The notes: a model not told the origin generated them from the letters alone. Counted from the stretch's first letter, positions 1 through 8,010 are shown. The stretch: DNA of 14,367 bases from Clostridia bacterium (GCA_017554835.1 JAFZHO010000085.1:1-14367); one strand, 5' to 3'. Numbers and translations: made by a program.

Positions 1-201
1 CTTAATAATAACCCAACAATGAATATAAGATTCAACCCCAACTCTTCTATTGATGCAATAGAGGGTATCACAAGCCCCGACGGAAGAATTCTTGGTAAAA
101 TGGGCCATAGTGAGCGTGTTGGTGAGTTCGTTACCAAAAACGTTCCCGGTAATAAAGACCAGCTTCTATTCAAAGCAGGCGTTGATTATTTCACGAAATG
201 A
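1..201 (+). CDS. purL: Phosphoribosylformylglycinamidine synthase, C-terminal end (partial)
   Basis: Only the last 66 codons are present; the frame is open from base 1 to the TGA at 199-201. The visible residues, AIEGITSPDGRILGKMGHSE followed a little later by a PGNKDQ segment, match the end of the glutamine amidotransferase domain of single-chain PurL (FGAM synthase). That enzyme converts FGAR, glutamine and ATP to FGAM in de novo purine synthesis. The GHSER segment carries the histidine of the amidotransferase triad in this family. The large single-chain form rather than PurS/PurQ/PurL is inferred from this tail. The gene ends seven bases before an intrinsic terminator, so it is the last gene of its transcript. 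The assignment comes from motif recognition only, because the synthetase domains lie outside the window. Confidence 0.88.
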   Translation, partial: LNNNPTMNIRFNPNSSIDAIEGITSPDGRILGKMGHSERVGEFVTKNVPGNKDQLLFKAGVDYFTK

Positions 202-206
202 TTTTT

Positions 207-240
207 TTCAGGTCCTCATTTTTTGAGGACCTGAATTTTT
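207..240 (+). terminator. Intrinsic terminator after purL
   Basis: A perfect stem is formed by CAGGTCCTCA (209-218) and TGAGGACCTG (224-233), extended by T-A pairs at 207-208 and 234-235. It has a five-T loop and is followed by TTTTT. It starts right after the purL stop, so ylmH is probably expressed separately or by read-through. Confidence 0.9.
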
Positions 241-258
241 CAAAAAGGATAAACTATT

Positions 259-1026
259 ATGCAGGAATTATGCAAAAAACTTTCCGAAAACAAAGAAGAT
301 TATATTCTTCTTTCGGATTTTGCCGATAAAATTAAACTTCGGGATAATAAAAATATCCCCGTTAATACCAAGTTTCTTGATTCTCACGCTCAAAAGCTTA
401 TCTCAGATTTTATCAGAGAGGCAAAAGTGACCGACTGCGTATTTTCAGATATTACGGGAAACGACGAAAGGCGGCTTTGCCTGATAATGCCTGATTACCC
501 CTGCGATTTTATGCCTATAAGAGTTATAAGAGCAAATAAAAGCAAAAGGGATAATCTTTCTCATAGGGATTATCTTGGCTCACTTATGGGCCTTGGCATA
601 AAAAGGGAGTTTATCGGCGATATATACGTTAACGAATTTGGCGCTGATATAGTTGTTCTTGAGGATATTTCTGACTATATTATGATAGAATATAAAAAAG
701 CAGGCCGAAAGCAGTTAGAGTTAAAAATAATCGATAAAGATGAGATTATTCTTTCTTCCGAGGAGGAAAAAGTTATGAAAATGACGGTTTCCTCAATGCG
801 ACTTGACTGCATAATTTCGGGTGCTTTTAATATTTCGCGAAATAAGGCGGCGGCGTTTATAAATTCGGGACTTTGCAGTATAAATAATATTGAATGCCTT
901 AAAACCGACAAAGAGGTTTTGGAAAAAGATATTATAAGAGTCCGCCGACTTGGAAAAATCAGATTAGATTCTCTTATGGGAAAAAGCCGAAAGGATAAAT
1001 TTATAATCGAATTTACTAAATGGTAG
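259..1026 (+). CDS. ylmH: YlmH-type S4 RNA-binding protein
   Basis: The 255-residue product matches the YlmH family in length and architecture. An N-terminal RRM-like region is followed by the family signature SHRDYLGSLMGLGIKREFIG (101-120) and the VLEDISDYI segment (133-141). A C-terminal S4 domain begins at RLDCI (181) and runs to about 240, including the SRNKAAAFINSG helix typical of rRNA/tRNA-binding S4 folds. YlmH proteins of Bacillota are usually encoded near the division genes sepF/divIVA. Recent work connects B. subtilis YlmH to ribosome-associated quality control on 50S subunits with stalled peptidyl-tRNA. Here the neighbours are purL and nfnAB instead. AAAGGA at 244-249 supports the ATG at 259. 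I saw no convincing separate promoter in the short gap after the purL terminator. Confidence 0.9.
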   Translation: MQELCKKLSENKEDYILLSDFADKIKLRDNKNIPVNTKFLDSHAQKLISDFIREAKVTDCVFSDITGNDERRLCLIMPDYPCDFMPIRVIRANKSKRDNLSHRDYLGSLMGLGIKREFIGDIYVNEFGADIVVLEDISDYIMIEYKKAGRKQLELKIIDKDEIILSSEEEKVMKMTVSSMRLDCIISGAFNISRNKAAAFINSGLCSINNIECLKTDKEVLEKDIIRVRRLGKIRLDSLMGKSRKDKFIIEFTKW

Positions 1027-1040
1027 ATTTATGTTATAAT
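1012..1040 (+). promoter_or_regulatory. Sigma-A-like promoter for nfnAB
   Basis: TTTACT at 1012-1017, a 17-nt spacer and TATAAT at 1035-1040, with the extended -10 dinucleotide TG at 1032-1033. The -35 lies within the last codons of ylmH. The predicted start near 1047 leaves a short leader containing the GGGGGAAAGG ribosome site (1051-1060). Confidence 0.6.
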
Positions 1041-1065
1041 ATCTTTTTCAGGGGGAAAGGTCAGT

Positions 1066-1917
1066 ATGTATAGAATTTCAGATAAAAAAGAACTAAACCC
1101 GTCCGTTGTGGAACTTGATATCGAAGCACCTCTCGTTGCAAATAAAGCAAAACCCGGTCAGTTTATTATATTAAGGGTTGACGAAGAGGGGGAGAGAGTC
1201 CCTTTTACCGTTGCGGGCGTTAATAAAGAGAATGGAACGGTCAAAATCATATATCAAATCGTAGGCGCAACGACTAAAAAACTAAGCATGAAAGAAAAGG
1301 GCGATTATATTGCCGATTTCGTGGGACCTTTGGGCGTTGCAACCAAAATCGACGGACTTAAAAAAGTTTGCATCGTAGGCGGCGGCGTGGGATGCGCTAT
1401 TGCTATGCCTATTGCCAAGGCGCTTTTTGAAATGGGCGCAGAGGTAACGAGTATTATCGGTTTTAGAAATAAAGACCTTGTTATCCTTGAAGAAGAGTTT
1501 GATAAATGCTCCAAAAATCTATTTATTATGACTGATGACGGAACCTACGGCGAAAAAGGAAACGTAACGATGCCCCTCAAAAAACTACTTGAAGAGGGCG
1601 AGAAATTCGATGAGATTATAACTATCGGTCCTCTTATTATGATGAAATTTGTTACCCAAACGGCAAGACCTTTTGGCGTTCCCGTAACAGTATCTATGAA
1701 CCCCATTATGATAGATGGAACGGGGATGTGTGGCGGTTGCCGATTGACTTTGAATATTGATGGCAAAAAAGTTACCAAATTTGCCTGCGTTGACGGACCT
1801 GATTTTGATGGATATCAGGTTGATTTTGATGAGGCAATGTCCCGCGGGAGAATGTATGGCGAGTTTGAAAGGCACGCCTATGAGGAAAGCTGCAATCTTT
1901 TTAAAAAGGGGGAATAA
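1066..1917 (+). CDS. nfnA: NADH-dependent ferredoxin:NADP+ oxidoreductase, small (NfnA) subunit
   Basis: The 283-residue protein has the ferredoxin-reductase fold of the PyrK/SudB/NfnA group. An FAD-binding beta barrel carries RVPFTV (44-49), and an NAD-binding half carries the glycine loop GGGVGC (105-110). A C-terminal [2Fe-2S] site has D217, C222, C225 and C241 in the pattern D-x4-C-x2-C-x15-C. In NfnA the cluster has an unusual aspartate ligand, and the equivalent Asp is present here. NfnA binds NADH and, with NfnB, couples exergonic and endergonic electron transfer among NADH, ferredoxin and NADP(H) by flavin-based bifurcation. The partner gene follows after 2 bases, which argues for NfnAB rather than dihydroorotate dehydrogenase PyrK. 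An older annotation of the same pair would be sulfide dehydrogenase SudBA. Confidence 0.88.
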   Translation: MYRISDKKELNPSVVELDIEAPLVANKAKPGQFIILRVDEEGERVPFTVAGVNKENGTVKIIYQIVGATTKKLSMKEKGDYIADFVGPLGVATKIDGLKKVCIVGGGVGCAIAMPIAKALFEMGAEVTSIIGFRNKDLVILEEEFDKCSKNLFIMTDDGTYGEKGNVTMPLKKLLEEGEKFDEIITIGPLIMMKFVTQTARPFGVPVTVSMNPIMIDGTGMCGGCRLTLNIDGKKVTKFACVDGPDFDGYQVDFDEAMSRGRMYGEFERHAYEESCNLFKKGE

Positions 1918-1919
1918 AG

Positions 1920-3332
1920 TTGGCAGAAATAAATATGGACTTAAAAAGAAATATTATGCCCACTCAAAGCCCTGAGGAAAGAGCAAAGAATTTCTCCGAG
2001 GTTGCCCTTGGTTATTCCGAAGAAGTTGCAATTTCAGAGGCAAATCGTTGCCTTAACTGCAAAACTATGCCCTGCGTTTCGGGATGCCCCGTTAAAATTC
2101 GTATTCCTGAATTTATATCAGAAATAAAAGAAGGCAATTTTGAAAAAGCATATCAGATTATTTCAGAGTCTTCCTCCCTTCCTGCAGTTTGCGGAAGGGT
2201 TTGCCCTCAGGAAAATCAATGCGAGGCAAAATGTGTTCGCGGTATAAAAGGCGAGTCAGTAGGAATCGGCCGACTTGAAAGATTCGTAGCCGATTATCAT
2301 AATACCTTTTCGGAAAATGAGCCAAAGAAAACCCAAAGCAACGGAAAAAAAGTTGCTATTATCGGTTCAGGCCCTTCGGGACTTACCTGTGCGGGAGACC
2401 TTGCCAAAAAGGGATACCAAGTGACGGTTTTTGAAGCGCTTCATACTGCGGGGGGAGTTTTGATATATGGAATTCCTGAATTCCGGCTTCCCAAAAAAAT
2501 CGTGGCAAAAGAGGTTGAAACCCTTAAAAAACTTGGAGTAAAAATCGAGACCAACGTTGTAATCGGAAAAACTTTGACCGTTGACGAACTTTTTGATATG
2601 GGATATAAAGCAGTTTTCGTAGGTTCAGGCGCAGGGCTTCCCAACTTTATGGGAATACCGGGAGAAACTTTGAACGGCGTTTATTCTGCTAACGAGTTTT
2701 TAACGAGAAGCAATCTAATGAAAGCATATAAAGAAAACCCACAAACCCCAATTATGAAAGGCGGAAAGATTGCAGTCGTAGGAGGCGGAAACGTTGCCAT
2801 GGATGCGGCAAGAACTGCTCTTAGACTTGGCGCCGAAAAGGTTTATATTATATACCGTCGTTCTATGGAGGAGCTTCCTGCAAGGCATGAAGAAGTAGAG
2901 CATGCCATGGAGGAGGGAATTGATTTTAAACTTCTTTGCAACCCCGTAGAAATTTTGGGATATAATAACCCCGATGATATAAGAGATTCCAGGAATAATT
3001 TTGTCAAAGGGATTAAATGCGTTAAAATGGAGCTGGGCGAACCTGACGAAAGAGGAAGAAGACGCCCCGTTGAAATTCCCCATAGCGAATTTGAAATTGC
3101 AGTTGATACTGTTATAATGTCCATAGGAACGTCACCAAACCCACTTATTAAATCAACGACGAATGGCCTCGAAGTAAATTCCCGTGGAGGAATTATCGTA
3201 AACGAGGATGGCCTGACCTCAAAAGAGGGTGTATACGCAGGGGGAGACGCCGTAACAGGCGCCGCAACCGTTATTTCTGCAATGGGTTCGGGGAAAACAG
3301 CAGCAAAAGCAATTGATGAATATTTAAGATAA
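1920..3332 (+). CDS. nfnB: NADH-dependent ferredoxin:NADP+ oxidoreductase, large (NfnB / GltA-like) subunit
   Basis: The 470-residue protein is related to the glutamate synthase small subunit. The N-terminal part holds eight cysteines in two sets (C44, C47, C52, C56 and C91, C95, C101, C105), fitting two [4Fe-4S] clusters. An FAD glycine loop GSGPSG lies at 149-154 and an NADP(H) loop GGGNVAMDAART at 288-299, followed by an RR pair (313-314) suited to the 2'-phosphate. The closing FAD segment is YAGGDAVTGAATV. The start is TTG at 1920, because GGGGGA at 1908-1913 sits six bases upstream; an in-frame ATG at 1935 would be too distant. No glutamate synthase large subunit is nearby, and the upstream gene is nfnA, so bifurcating NfnAB is favoured over GltD. 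An energy-metabolism role in fermentation is inferred. Confidence 0.9.
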   Translation: MAEINMDLKRNIMPTQSPEERAKNFSEVALGYSEEVAISEANRCLNCKTMPCVSGCPVKIRIPEFISEIKEGNFEKAYQIISESSSLPAVCGRVCPQENQCEAKCVRGIKGESVGIGRLERFVADYHNTFSENEPKKTQSNGKKVAIIGSGPSGLTCAGDLAKKGYQVTVFEALHTAGGVLIYGIPEFRLPKKIVAKEVETLKKLGVKIETNVVIGKTLTVDELFDMGYKAVFVGSGAGLPNFMGIPGETLNGVYSANEFLTRSNLMKAYKENPQTPIMKGGKIAVVGGGNVAMDAARTALRLGAEKVYIIYRRSMEELPARHEEVEHAMEEGIDFKLLCNPVEILGYNNPDDIRDSRNNFVKGIKCVKMELGEPDERGRRRPVEIPHSEFEIAVDTVIMSIGTSPNPLIKSTTNGLEVNSRGGIIVNEDGLTSKEGVYAGGDAVTGAATVISAMGSGKTAAKAIDEYLR

Positions 3333-3366
3333 AAAAAGGTTTCGGTCATTGACCGAAACCTTTTTA
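3333..3366. terminator. Bidirectional terminator between nfnB and MATE gene
   Basis: GGTTTCGGTC (3338-3347) pairs with GACCGAAACC (3351-3360) around a three-base loop. Five or more A on the left and TTTTT on the right make it work for both converging transcripts. The MATE stop codon overlaps its right edge. Confidence 0.9.
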
Positions 3367-4719
3367 ATTTTCTAAACTTTTATAAACTTTTCGGTAGATA
3401 AGCGCCGCAACGATAAAGGTAATTCCATCTGAAATAACCTGGGTGGAAACCACTCCGTAAAGTCCGAAAAAGTGGTTCATGGTAAGCAGAATGGGAATGG
3501 CGAATAATCCTTGACGGAAAACTCCCAGCATAAGAGATTCCTTGCCTTTACCCATTGCCTGAAGGCAATATATCTTTTGGAAATTTGATATCATAAACGG
3601 CGTTGCAAGGCAGGCGATTCGAAGAAAGTTCTGGCCATAGGCGATGGTGGCTTCATCTCTTATGAAAATCCATACTATCTCTTTTGCAAAAATTTCAAAA
3701 ATTCCGATAAAAACAACTGCAACAACAATTCCCGAAATCTGCGCGCATCTCGTGAAAGAACGCATTCGCTTATAGTTTTTTGAAGCGTAGTTATAAGCAA
3801 CGAGAGGCATCATTCCCTGGCATAATCCCATTCCGATATTGAGGGGAATCATATCTGCTTTGACTGCAATTCCGTAGGCGGCAAGTTCTATATCGCCATA
3901 GCCGGCGGTAAGATTATTTTTAATAATGGTAGTAAGATTTGCAAGAAAGGCGGTGATGGCGGAAGGTAGACCTATTGCAAAAATCGAGATAATAAGGTCT
4001 TTTTCAAGGTTTGCAAACTTTGGCGAAAGGGTCAGAACTGATTTATTACGAAGCTTATAGTAAATAAATATATAGTAAATAAGAGTAATTATATTTGATA
4101 ATAAAGTGGCAAGGGCGGCGCCTGTTACCTCGTTTCCTTTTGGAAGGATAACAAACATAAAAAGAGGGTCGAGAATAATATTTGCGATTCCGCCTATTGC
4201 AAGACCTGTTCCCGATTCTTTTGAATATCCTGCGCTTCTTAAAAGGTGGGACATAGTAAGCCCCAGGGTTGAGGGGATTCCACCAATGGCAACAACGAAG
4301 AAAAGATAGTCAGAGGCATACCCCACCGTATTATCCGAGGCGCCAAGAAGTCGCGCCAGGGGCTCGGTGAATAAAAAGCAACCAAGTGAATATAAAGCAG
4401 CAATAACAAGAGAGCCATAAATACTGAAAGAGGCAACTCGTTTTGCGTTATATTCTCTTTTCTCCCCTAAAAGTCGGGAGAGAAGACTACCACCACCAAC
4501 GCCGAAAAGGTTGGCAAGGGAGTTCAGCATAAAATATAAAATTCCAACGATACTTGCAGCTGCAACTTTATATGGATCGCCCGACATACCGATAAAAAGC
4601 GTATCGGCAAGGTTATATATCATTGTTATAAGTTGGCTTATAATAGTGGGAATTGCCATAGAAAGAAGGGCTTTTCCCACGGGCATAGTTTCGAAAAGTT
4701 CTGTCTTATTGTTTTTCAT
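3364..4719 (-). CDS. MATE family multidrug/Na+ efflux transporter
   Basis: The 451-residue hydrophobic protein has about 12 membrane segments in two related halves, the standard size and layout of MATE exporters. Family features are IPTIISQLITMIYNLADT near the N-terminus (23-40), a DPLFMF segment (184-189), and the second-half signature GMGLCQGMMPLVAYNYASKN (296-315). MATE proteins export cationic or toxic compounds by Na+ or H+ antiport; the substrate cannot be read from sequence. It starts at ATG 4719 with AAAAGGA upstream and overlaps the end of the preceding gene by 14 bases, so the two are translationally coupled. It ends in the shared terminator with nfnB. The sequence resembles the unclassified Clostridia branch of MATE more than NorM or DinF proper. 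Confidence 0.9.
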   Translation of the reverse strand: MKNNKTELFETMPVGKALLSMAIPTIISQLITMIYNLADTLFIGMSGDPYKVAAASIVGILYFMLNSLANLFGVGGGSLLSRLLGEKREYNAKRVASFSIYGSLVIAALYSLGCFLFTEPLARLLGASDNTVGYASDYLFFVVAIGGIPSTLGLTMSHLLRSAGYSKESGTGLAIGGIANIILDPLFMFVILPKGNEVTGAALATLLSNIITLIYYIFIYYKLRNKSVLTLSPKFANLEKDLIISIFAIGLPSAITAFLANLTTIIKNNLTAGYGDIELAAYGIAVKADMIPLNIGMGLCQGMMPLVAYNYASKNYKRMRSFTRCAQISGIVVAVVFIGIFEIFAKEIVWIFIRDEATIAYGQNFLRIACLATPFMISNFQKIYCLQAMGKGKESLMLGVFRQGLFAIPILLTMNHFFGLYGVVSTQVISDGITFIVAALIYRKVYKSLEN

Positions 4720-5464
4720 TTGGAAATCCTTTTTGTTTTCTGAGTTTTTGGCAATATTGAGTGCAAAGTTTATCGGTGCATTCCGAACATTTGAGGGCTA
4801 AGTTGCTATCTTCCCAGAATCTTTCGGGATAGATAAAAACGCATAATTCCCATATTCCCCATATAATAAATGAAAAGATAACCAAAGACCAGGAGAAAAA
4901 GCTATTTACCGATATAATAGGTAAAAACATCATTAAATGGTCCCAGTTAAAAATGCGGCAGGTGGTGCAGCATTTATTTTTCATAATAAGGCGGAACGGA
5001 CACCATATAAGAACGCATATCAAATCGCAAAGATAAAAAAACATTGAGATAATAACCATAACCGCAGTATCAATAATGCCTGTTATATGAAGAATACTGA
5101 TTATAAAAGTCAAAGAAAGCCATATTATCATAACGATATAGGCAGATGAGGTAATATTTTTTATGTATTTTTTCAAATTAGTATAGTTGACGCCTTCTTT
5201 AATCGGGCGGAAAAGAGAGGAAAAAACCTTCTGCGATCCGATGGAGATATGAGCTTTTATGGGCATAAGCTGGGTAATCATATTCCAAATCCATATTCCC
5301 CATAATAAATGAAGAGGAGAAAATTCATCAAAAAAATTCATTCCCCGGGCAATATCAAATTTACTTCTATCAAAAATAAAGAAAAATATCCCCATTAAAA
5401 ATATAATAATTCTGCCAATAAGCCGAAGAATATATATTTTTCGAGTTTTTGAAGGTTTAGTCAT
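4706..5464 (-). CDS. Conserved membrane protein with two cysteine clusters, function unknown
   Basis: The 252-residue protein has roughly six hydrophobic segments (about 11-31, 50-64, 107-127, 133-154, 174-188, 192-212). Two cysteine groups stand out: C155, C165, C166, C169 directly after segment 4, and C226, C229, C234, C238 in a hydrophilic tail. With an N-in topology both would face the cytoplasm, so together they could hold a metal or Fe-S centre; this is inference. The motifs CPFRLIMKNKCCTTCRIFNW and YPERFWEDSN look conserved and seem familiar from unnamed Clostridia membrane proteins, but I assign no function. I chose ATG 5464 because AAAGGAGGA lies seven bases upstream. A longer in-frame version from 5578 would start upstream of the predicted promoter. 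The MATE gene overlaps its end by 14 bases, suggesting a shared job or at least joint expression. Confidence 0.8.
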   Translation of the reverse strand: MTKPSKTRKIYILRLIGRIIIFLMGIFFFIFDRSKFDIARGMNFFDEFSPLHLLWGIWIWNMITQLMPIKAHISIGSQKVFSSLFRPIKEGVNYTNLKKYIKNITSSAYIVMIIWLSLTFIISILHITGIIDTAVMVIISMFFYLCDLICVLIWCPFRLIMKNKCCTTCRIFNWDHLMMFLPIISVNSFFSWSLVIFSFIIWGIWELCVFIYPERFWEDSNLALKCSECTDKLCTQYCQKLRKQKGFPNEKQ

Positions 5465-5507
5465 AATAATATCCTCCTTTACTTTGACAAAATTACACAT
5501 CATTTTA

Positions 5508-5536
5508 ATTATATCATATTGCTTCCAAGTTGAAAA
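5508..5536 (-). promoter_or_regulatory. Promoter for the membrane protein/MATE operon
   Basis: On the minus strand, TTTTCA (5536-5531), a 17-nt spacer and a perfect TATAAT (5513-5508). The predicted start near 5501 leaves about 36 nt of leader containing the AAAGGAGGA site (5480-5472) and excludes the longer N-terminus. Confidence 0.55.
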
Positions 5537-5592
5537 GATAATAACCCTTCGGCAAGTTGCACAAAAACGAGGTGCCAAATTTATGCAAAACG

Positions 5593-5605
5593 CCGAAATT
5601 TTCGG
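5593..5605. promoter_or_regulatory. Small palindrome upstream of the lipoprotein promoter
   Basis: CCGAAA-T-TTTCGG is a perfect 6+1+6 palindrome ending six bases before the -35 box of the next promoter. This is a plausible operator position, but nothing identifies a regulator and chance is possible. Confidence 0.2.
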
Positions 5606-5611
5606 GGGGAG

Positions 5612-5640
5612 TTGACAGTAAGAGGGAATATGTGTATTAT
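5612..5640 (+). promoter_or_regulatory. Sigma-A promoter for the RCC1-like lipoprotein
   Basis: A consensus TTGACA (5612-5617), a 17-nt spacer and TATTAT (5635-5640). Transcription would start near 5647, giving a leader of about 70 nt. The leader can fold GGCAAAATT (5654-5662) against AATTTTTGCC (5669-5678), with one bulged T. Confidence 0.75.
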
Positions 5641-5718
5641 AAAAATATAAGAAGGCAAAATTCTATTTAATTTTTGCCAAAAAAATTTTACCTATTTTCA
5701 AAAAAAGGAGGAGAAGGT

Positions 5719-7077
5719 ATGAAAAAAATAATTGTTTTGGTTTTATGTTTTTCCATGGTATGTTGTCTTTTGGCAGGGTGCACAGAGGGAGTAAAAAACC
5801 CCACGAGCGAAACCCCATCAAACGAGCTTTCTCCCACTCAGGAAGCTCTCATAAAGGAAAACGAGGAGATAGCAAAGCTTATTAAAGAGAGAAGCTCAGA
5901 GATAGACGTTGGCAGTTATAAAGATAGACTGATTGCTTTTGACAAGGTTGATAATTTCTATCGCTTTGAAAAAGATTCTATGAAGGATTTTGAAATAATA
6001 AGCGCAGGTAATTTTTTAATAAAAAACAGTGACGGATATTTTGCCTGGGGAAGCAATAGCTTTCGGGAAATTACCACCGACGAAAATAAAACTATAAAAA
6101 AGAGGGTTCAGTTGGATTTATTAAATGCCAGGGATTATGATATAACAAAAGGTGTTGTTGAATATTTTATTCCATCTGACGTGGAGATTTTGAAAACGAA
6201 CTCTACAGGACTCGATATAGGTATAACAAAGGACGGAAAAATCTGCCTATGGGGTAGAAAAGACCAACTTCTTTTAGAGGATATTTCTTATATTGAGCAC
6301 GAGGACAAAATCGTTGACTGCTTCAGAAATAGTAACACAGTTTATTTCATAACCTCAAAGGGAGAAATCTTTGCTAACGAAATATACTGTGGTCATAACA
6401 GCGATACCATGCAGTCGGTTACTACGACGGAATGCCAGAAAATATATAAAATTACTGCCGAAATTGAGGCGGAAAGCTTTTGTTGCGCAAGTTCCGCACC
6501 AAATATCGTTATAAAAGACAAAAAAGGTGACTATTATATTTACGAATATTTTGAGTATCTTGGAAAGAGAGTTTTTAATAAACTTGAATGTCCTGAAAAA
6601 ATTGCGGATGTAAAAACGGCTTATAAAATGGTCTATATCCTTACGGAAAAAGGAAATCTCTATTGTTACGGTGAAAACTGGGCGCAGCTTTTTGAGGGTG
6701 AGAAATTCGATAAAATCGAAATGAAAAAGCTTGACCTTGGTATGAAGGCAAAGGATTTCTGCATTGCAGGAGATGGTATCTTGTTTACTGATTATAATGG
6801 GAATTTAAATTATATCGGTAAGATGATATCCGAAACCTATGATTATACTACGGAAGAATGGCTATATCGAAAATATCCTGAGGAAATTGTTACAAGAACT
6901 CCTCTGAAAATTGATATCCCCGATAAGGTTTTGGAGTTTGGCGGAAACTTATATAGCGGTATCTGCAAGACAAAAAACGGTGACGTTTACGTCTGGGGAT
7001 CAAACTATGACGGCGAGCACCTTGATGGAACAAGATGGACCGGAAATAAAATAAAAATAACAAAAATAACTAAATAA
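5719..7077 (+). CDS. Lipoprotein with seven RCC1-like beta-propeller repeats
   Basis: The 452-residue protein opens with a lipoprotein signal: positively charged MKK, a hydrophobic stretch, then the lipobox LLAGC with the modified cysteine at residue 21. A Ser/Thr/Pro/Glu-rich linker and a short helical stretch (about 38-62) follow. The rest contains a recurring pattern of hydrophobic strand, x-x-(D/K/N)-G, then a strand often ending in WG or YG. I count seven occurrences, with their glycines near residues 106, 173, 215, 270, 312, 361 and 421; the clearest are NSDGYFAWGSN and KNGDVYVWGSN. Seven repeats fit a complete RCC1-type propeller outside the membrane, probably a protein- or ligand-binding surface. 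The partner is unknown. AAAGGAGGAG about seven bases upstream fixes the start at 5719; an in-frame ATG at 5674 lacks a ribosome site and would bury the signal peptide. It is monocistronic, with its own promoter and terminator. Confidence 0.82.
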   Translation: MKKIIVLVLCFSMVCCLLAGCTEGVKNPTSETPSNELSPTQEALIKENEEIAKLIKERSSEIDVGSYKDRLIAFDKVDNFYRFEKDSMKDFEIISAGNFLIKNSDGYFAWGSNSFREITTDENKTIKKRVQLDLLNARDYDITKGVVEYFIPSDVEILKTNSTGLDIGITKDGKICLWGRKDQLLLEDISYIEHEDKIVDCFRNSNTVYFITSKGEIFANEIYCGHNSDTMQSVTTTECQKIYKITAEIEAESFCCASSAPNIVIKDKKGDYYIYEYFEYLGKRVFNKLECPEKIADVKTAYKMVYILTEKGNLYCYGENWAQLFEGEKFDKIEMKKLDLGMKAKDFCIAGDGILFTDYNGNLNYIGKMISETYDYTTEEWLYRKYPEEIVTRTPLKIDIPDKVLEFGGNLYSGICKTKNGDVYVWGSNYDGEHLDGTRWTGNKIKITKITK

Positions 7078-7080
7078 CTA

Positions 7081-7117
7081 AAAAAAACCCTTCGGAAATT
7101 TCCGAAGGGTTTTTTTT
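7081..7117. terminator. Bidirectional terminator between lipoprotein gene and glpP
   Basis: CCCTTCGGA (7088-7096) pairs with TCCGAAGGG (7101-7109) around AATT, flanked by A7 on the left and T8 on the right. It serves the lipoprotein gene on the + strand and the glp operon on the - strand. Confidence 0.92.
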
Positions 7118-7119
7118 AG

Positions 7120-7659
7120 TTATAAATTCCAGAAATCTGATTTTCCCGTAGAAACCGCTTTGGCACCTGATAAAAAAACTTTTTCGATTTCATCAACGCT
7201 ATCAATAAGCCCGCCTGCAATTATGGGACTTTTTACTTTTGATTTCAGTACTTCAATGGCTTTTGTTGCAATGCCCGGCATTATTTCTATCATATCCGCT
7301 TTTGAACTTTTTAATGTTTCGATAGCGGTATTAAGAGACTTTGAATCAACTGCAAAAAATCTCTGCACGGTCAAAAGGTCTGATTCTTTGGCAAATTTTA
7401 TAAGGTTTGTTCTCGTGCTTATTATTCCGTCAAGTCCAATTCCTTTTAAAAACTCCATGGCGTATTTATCCTTGCCGATTCCTTCTGCCAGGTCAATATG
7501 AATGAATAGTTTCTTATTATTTTTCTTGCATAGCTTAATACGGTCATGAATATTAAGAATATTAGGGCATAAATCAAATATAATTTCTGATTTTGATGTC
7601 GCTGCGTTTGAAAATTCCTCATCATTTCTTACTGCGGCGATTATGAATCCCTTTTGCAA
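7120..7659 (-). CDS. glpP: Glycerol uptake operon antiterminator GlpP
   Basis: The 179-residue protein has the GlpP TIM-barrel-like signature in order: HIDLAEGIGKD (54-64), GIISTR (78-83), VQRFFAVDS (98-106), EIMPGI (125-130), PIIAGGLI (145-152) and GAKAVSTG (165-172). In B. subtilis GlpP with glycerol-3-phosphate binds leader mRNA of glp genes and prevents early termination. The N-terminus is slightly shorter than usual: the extended MKKGFYELLEENP-type opening is compressed to MQKGFIIAAV. The start is TTG at 7659, directly abutting the TAA of the previous gene, with AAAGGAG about nine bases upstream. It is the last of four genes whose leader holds a terminator (10703-10744), so it probably controls its own synthesis. 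Confidence 0.92.
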   Translation of the reverse strand: MQKGFIIAAVRNDEEFSNAATSKSEIIFDLCPNILNIHDRIKLCKKNNKKLFIHIDLAEGIGKDKYAMEFLKGIGLDGIISTRTNLIKFAKESDLLTVQRFFAVDSKSLNTAIETLKSSKADMIEIMPGIATKAIEVLKSKVKSPIIAGGLIDSVDEIEKVFLSGAKAVSTGKSDFWNL

Positions 7660-8010
7660 TTATTCCATCTCCTTTGAAGCGATTATATTACTTCCCGTAT
7701 TGAGTATATTCTCTATTATAATATCTCCTGCCGAAATAGGCAATATGCAAACAACATTATTTATAATATCCATACATTTGAAAATAAGCTCTTTCGGAAT
7801 TGGATTATCTGTTCGCACGGGGAGAATTTCGCCGTTGGAGCAACGAATGGTGGTGGTCAACGTTCTTACGGGGTTTGTTATTTCCGTTTGGGCGTATTTC
7901 TCGCCTCGAGGGCAAGTATTTCCCTTTATCTTTATGATTTTTTTGTTTTCTGTTTCGATTTCAAGATTACATCCAACAGGACATATTATACAAGTCATTT
8001 CTATTTTCAT
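7660..8010 (-). CDS. DUF1667 iron-sulfur protein of the glycerol-3-phosphate dehydrogenase cluster
   Basis: The 116-residue protein begins with TCIICPVGCNLEIE. C7, C10, C14 and C33 form a CxxC-x3-C-x18-C set like the [4Fe-4S] site at the start of molybdopterin oxidoreductases, but no molybdopterin domain follows. This matches DUF1667, a family regularly encoded next to GlpA- and GlpB-like FAD enzymes in anaerobes. It probably serves as the electron-transfer subunit replacing GlpC; that role is inferred from context. Its ATG overlaps the previous stop by one base (TAATG), with GGAGGA upstream, and its stop abuts the TTG start of glpP. Both contacts point to translational coupling and fixed stoichiometry. 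Length is normal for the family. Confidence 0.85.
   Translation of the reverse strand: MKIEMTCIICPVGCNLEIETENKKIIKIKGNTCPRGEKYAQTEITNPVRTLTTTIRCSNGEILPVRTDNPIPKELIFKCMDIINNVVCILPISAGDIIIENILNTGSNIIASKEME

Noticed and set aside
1305..1875. Minus-strand open frames inside nfnA
   Set aside because: They are antisense to a clearly conserved enzyme, have no ribosome sites and show no recognisable protein features.
5465..5578. N-terminal extension of the cysteine-rich membrane protein
   Set aside because: The extension would begin upstream of the predicted promoter, lacks a ribosome site, and ATG 5464 has an excellent one.
5654..5678. Terminator or riboswitch in the lipoprotein leader
   Set aside because: The AT-rich stem has a bulge and is followed by A, not T; no known riboswitch core is visible.
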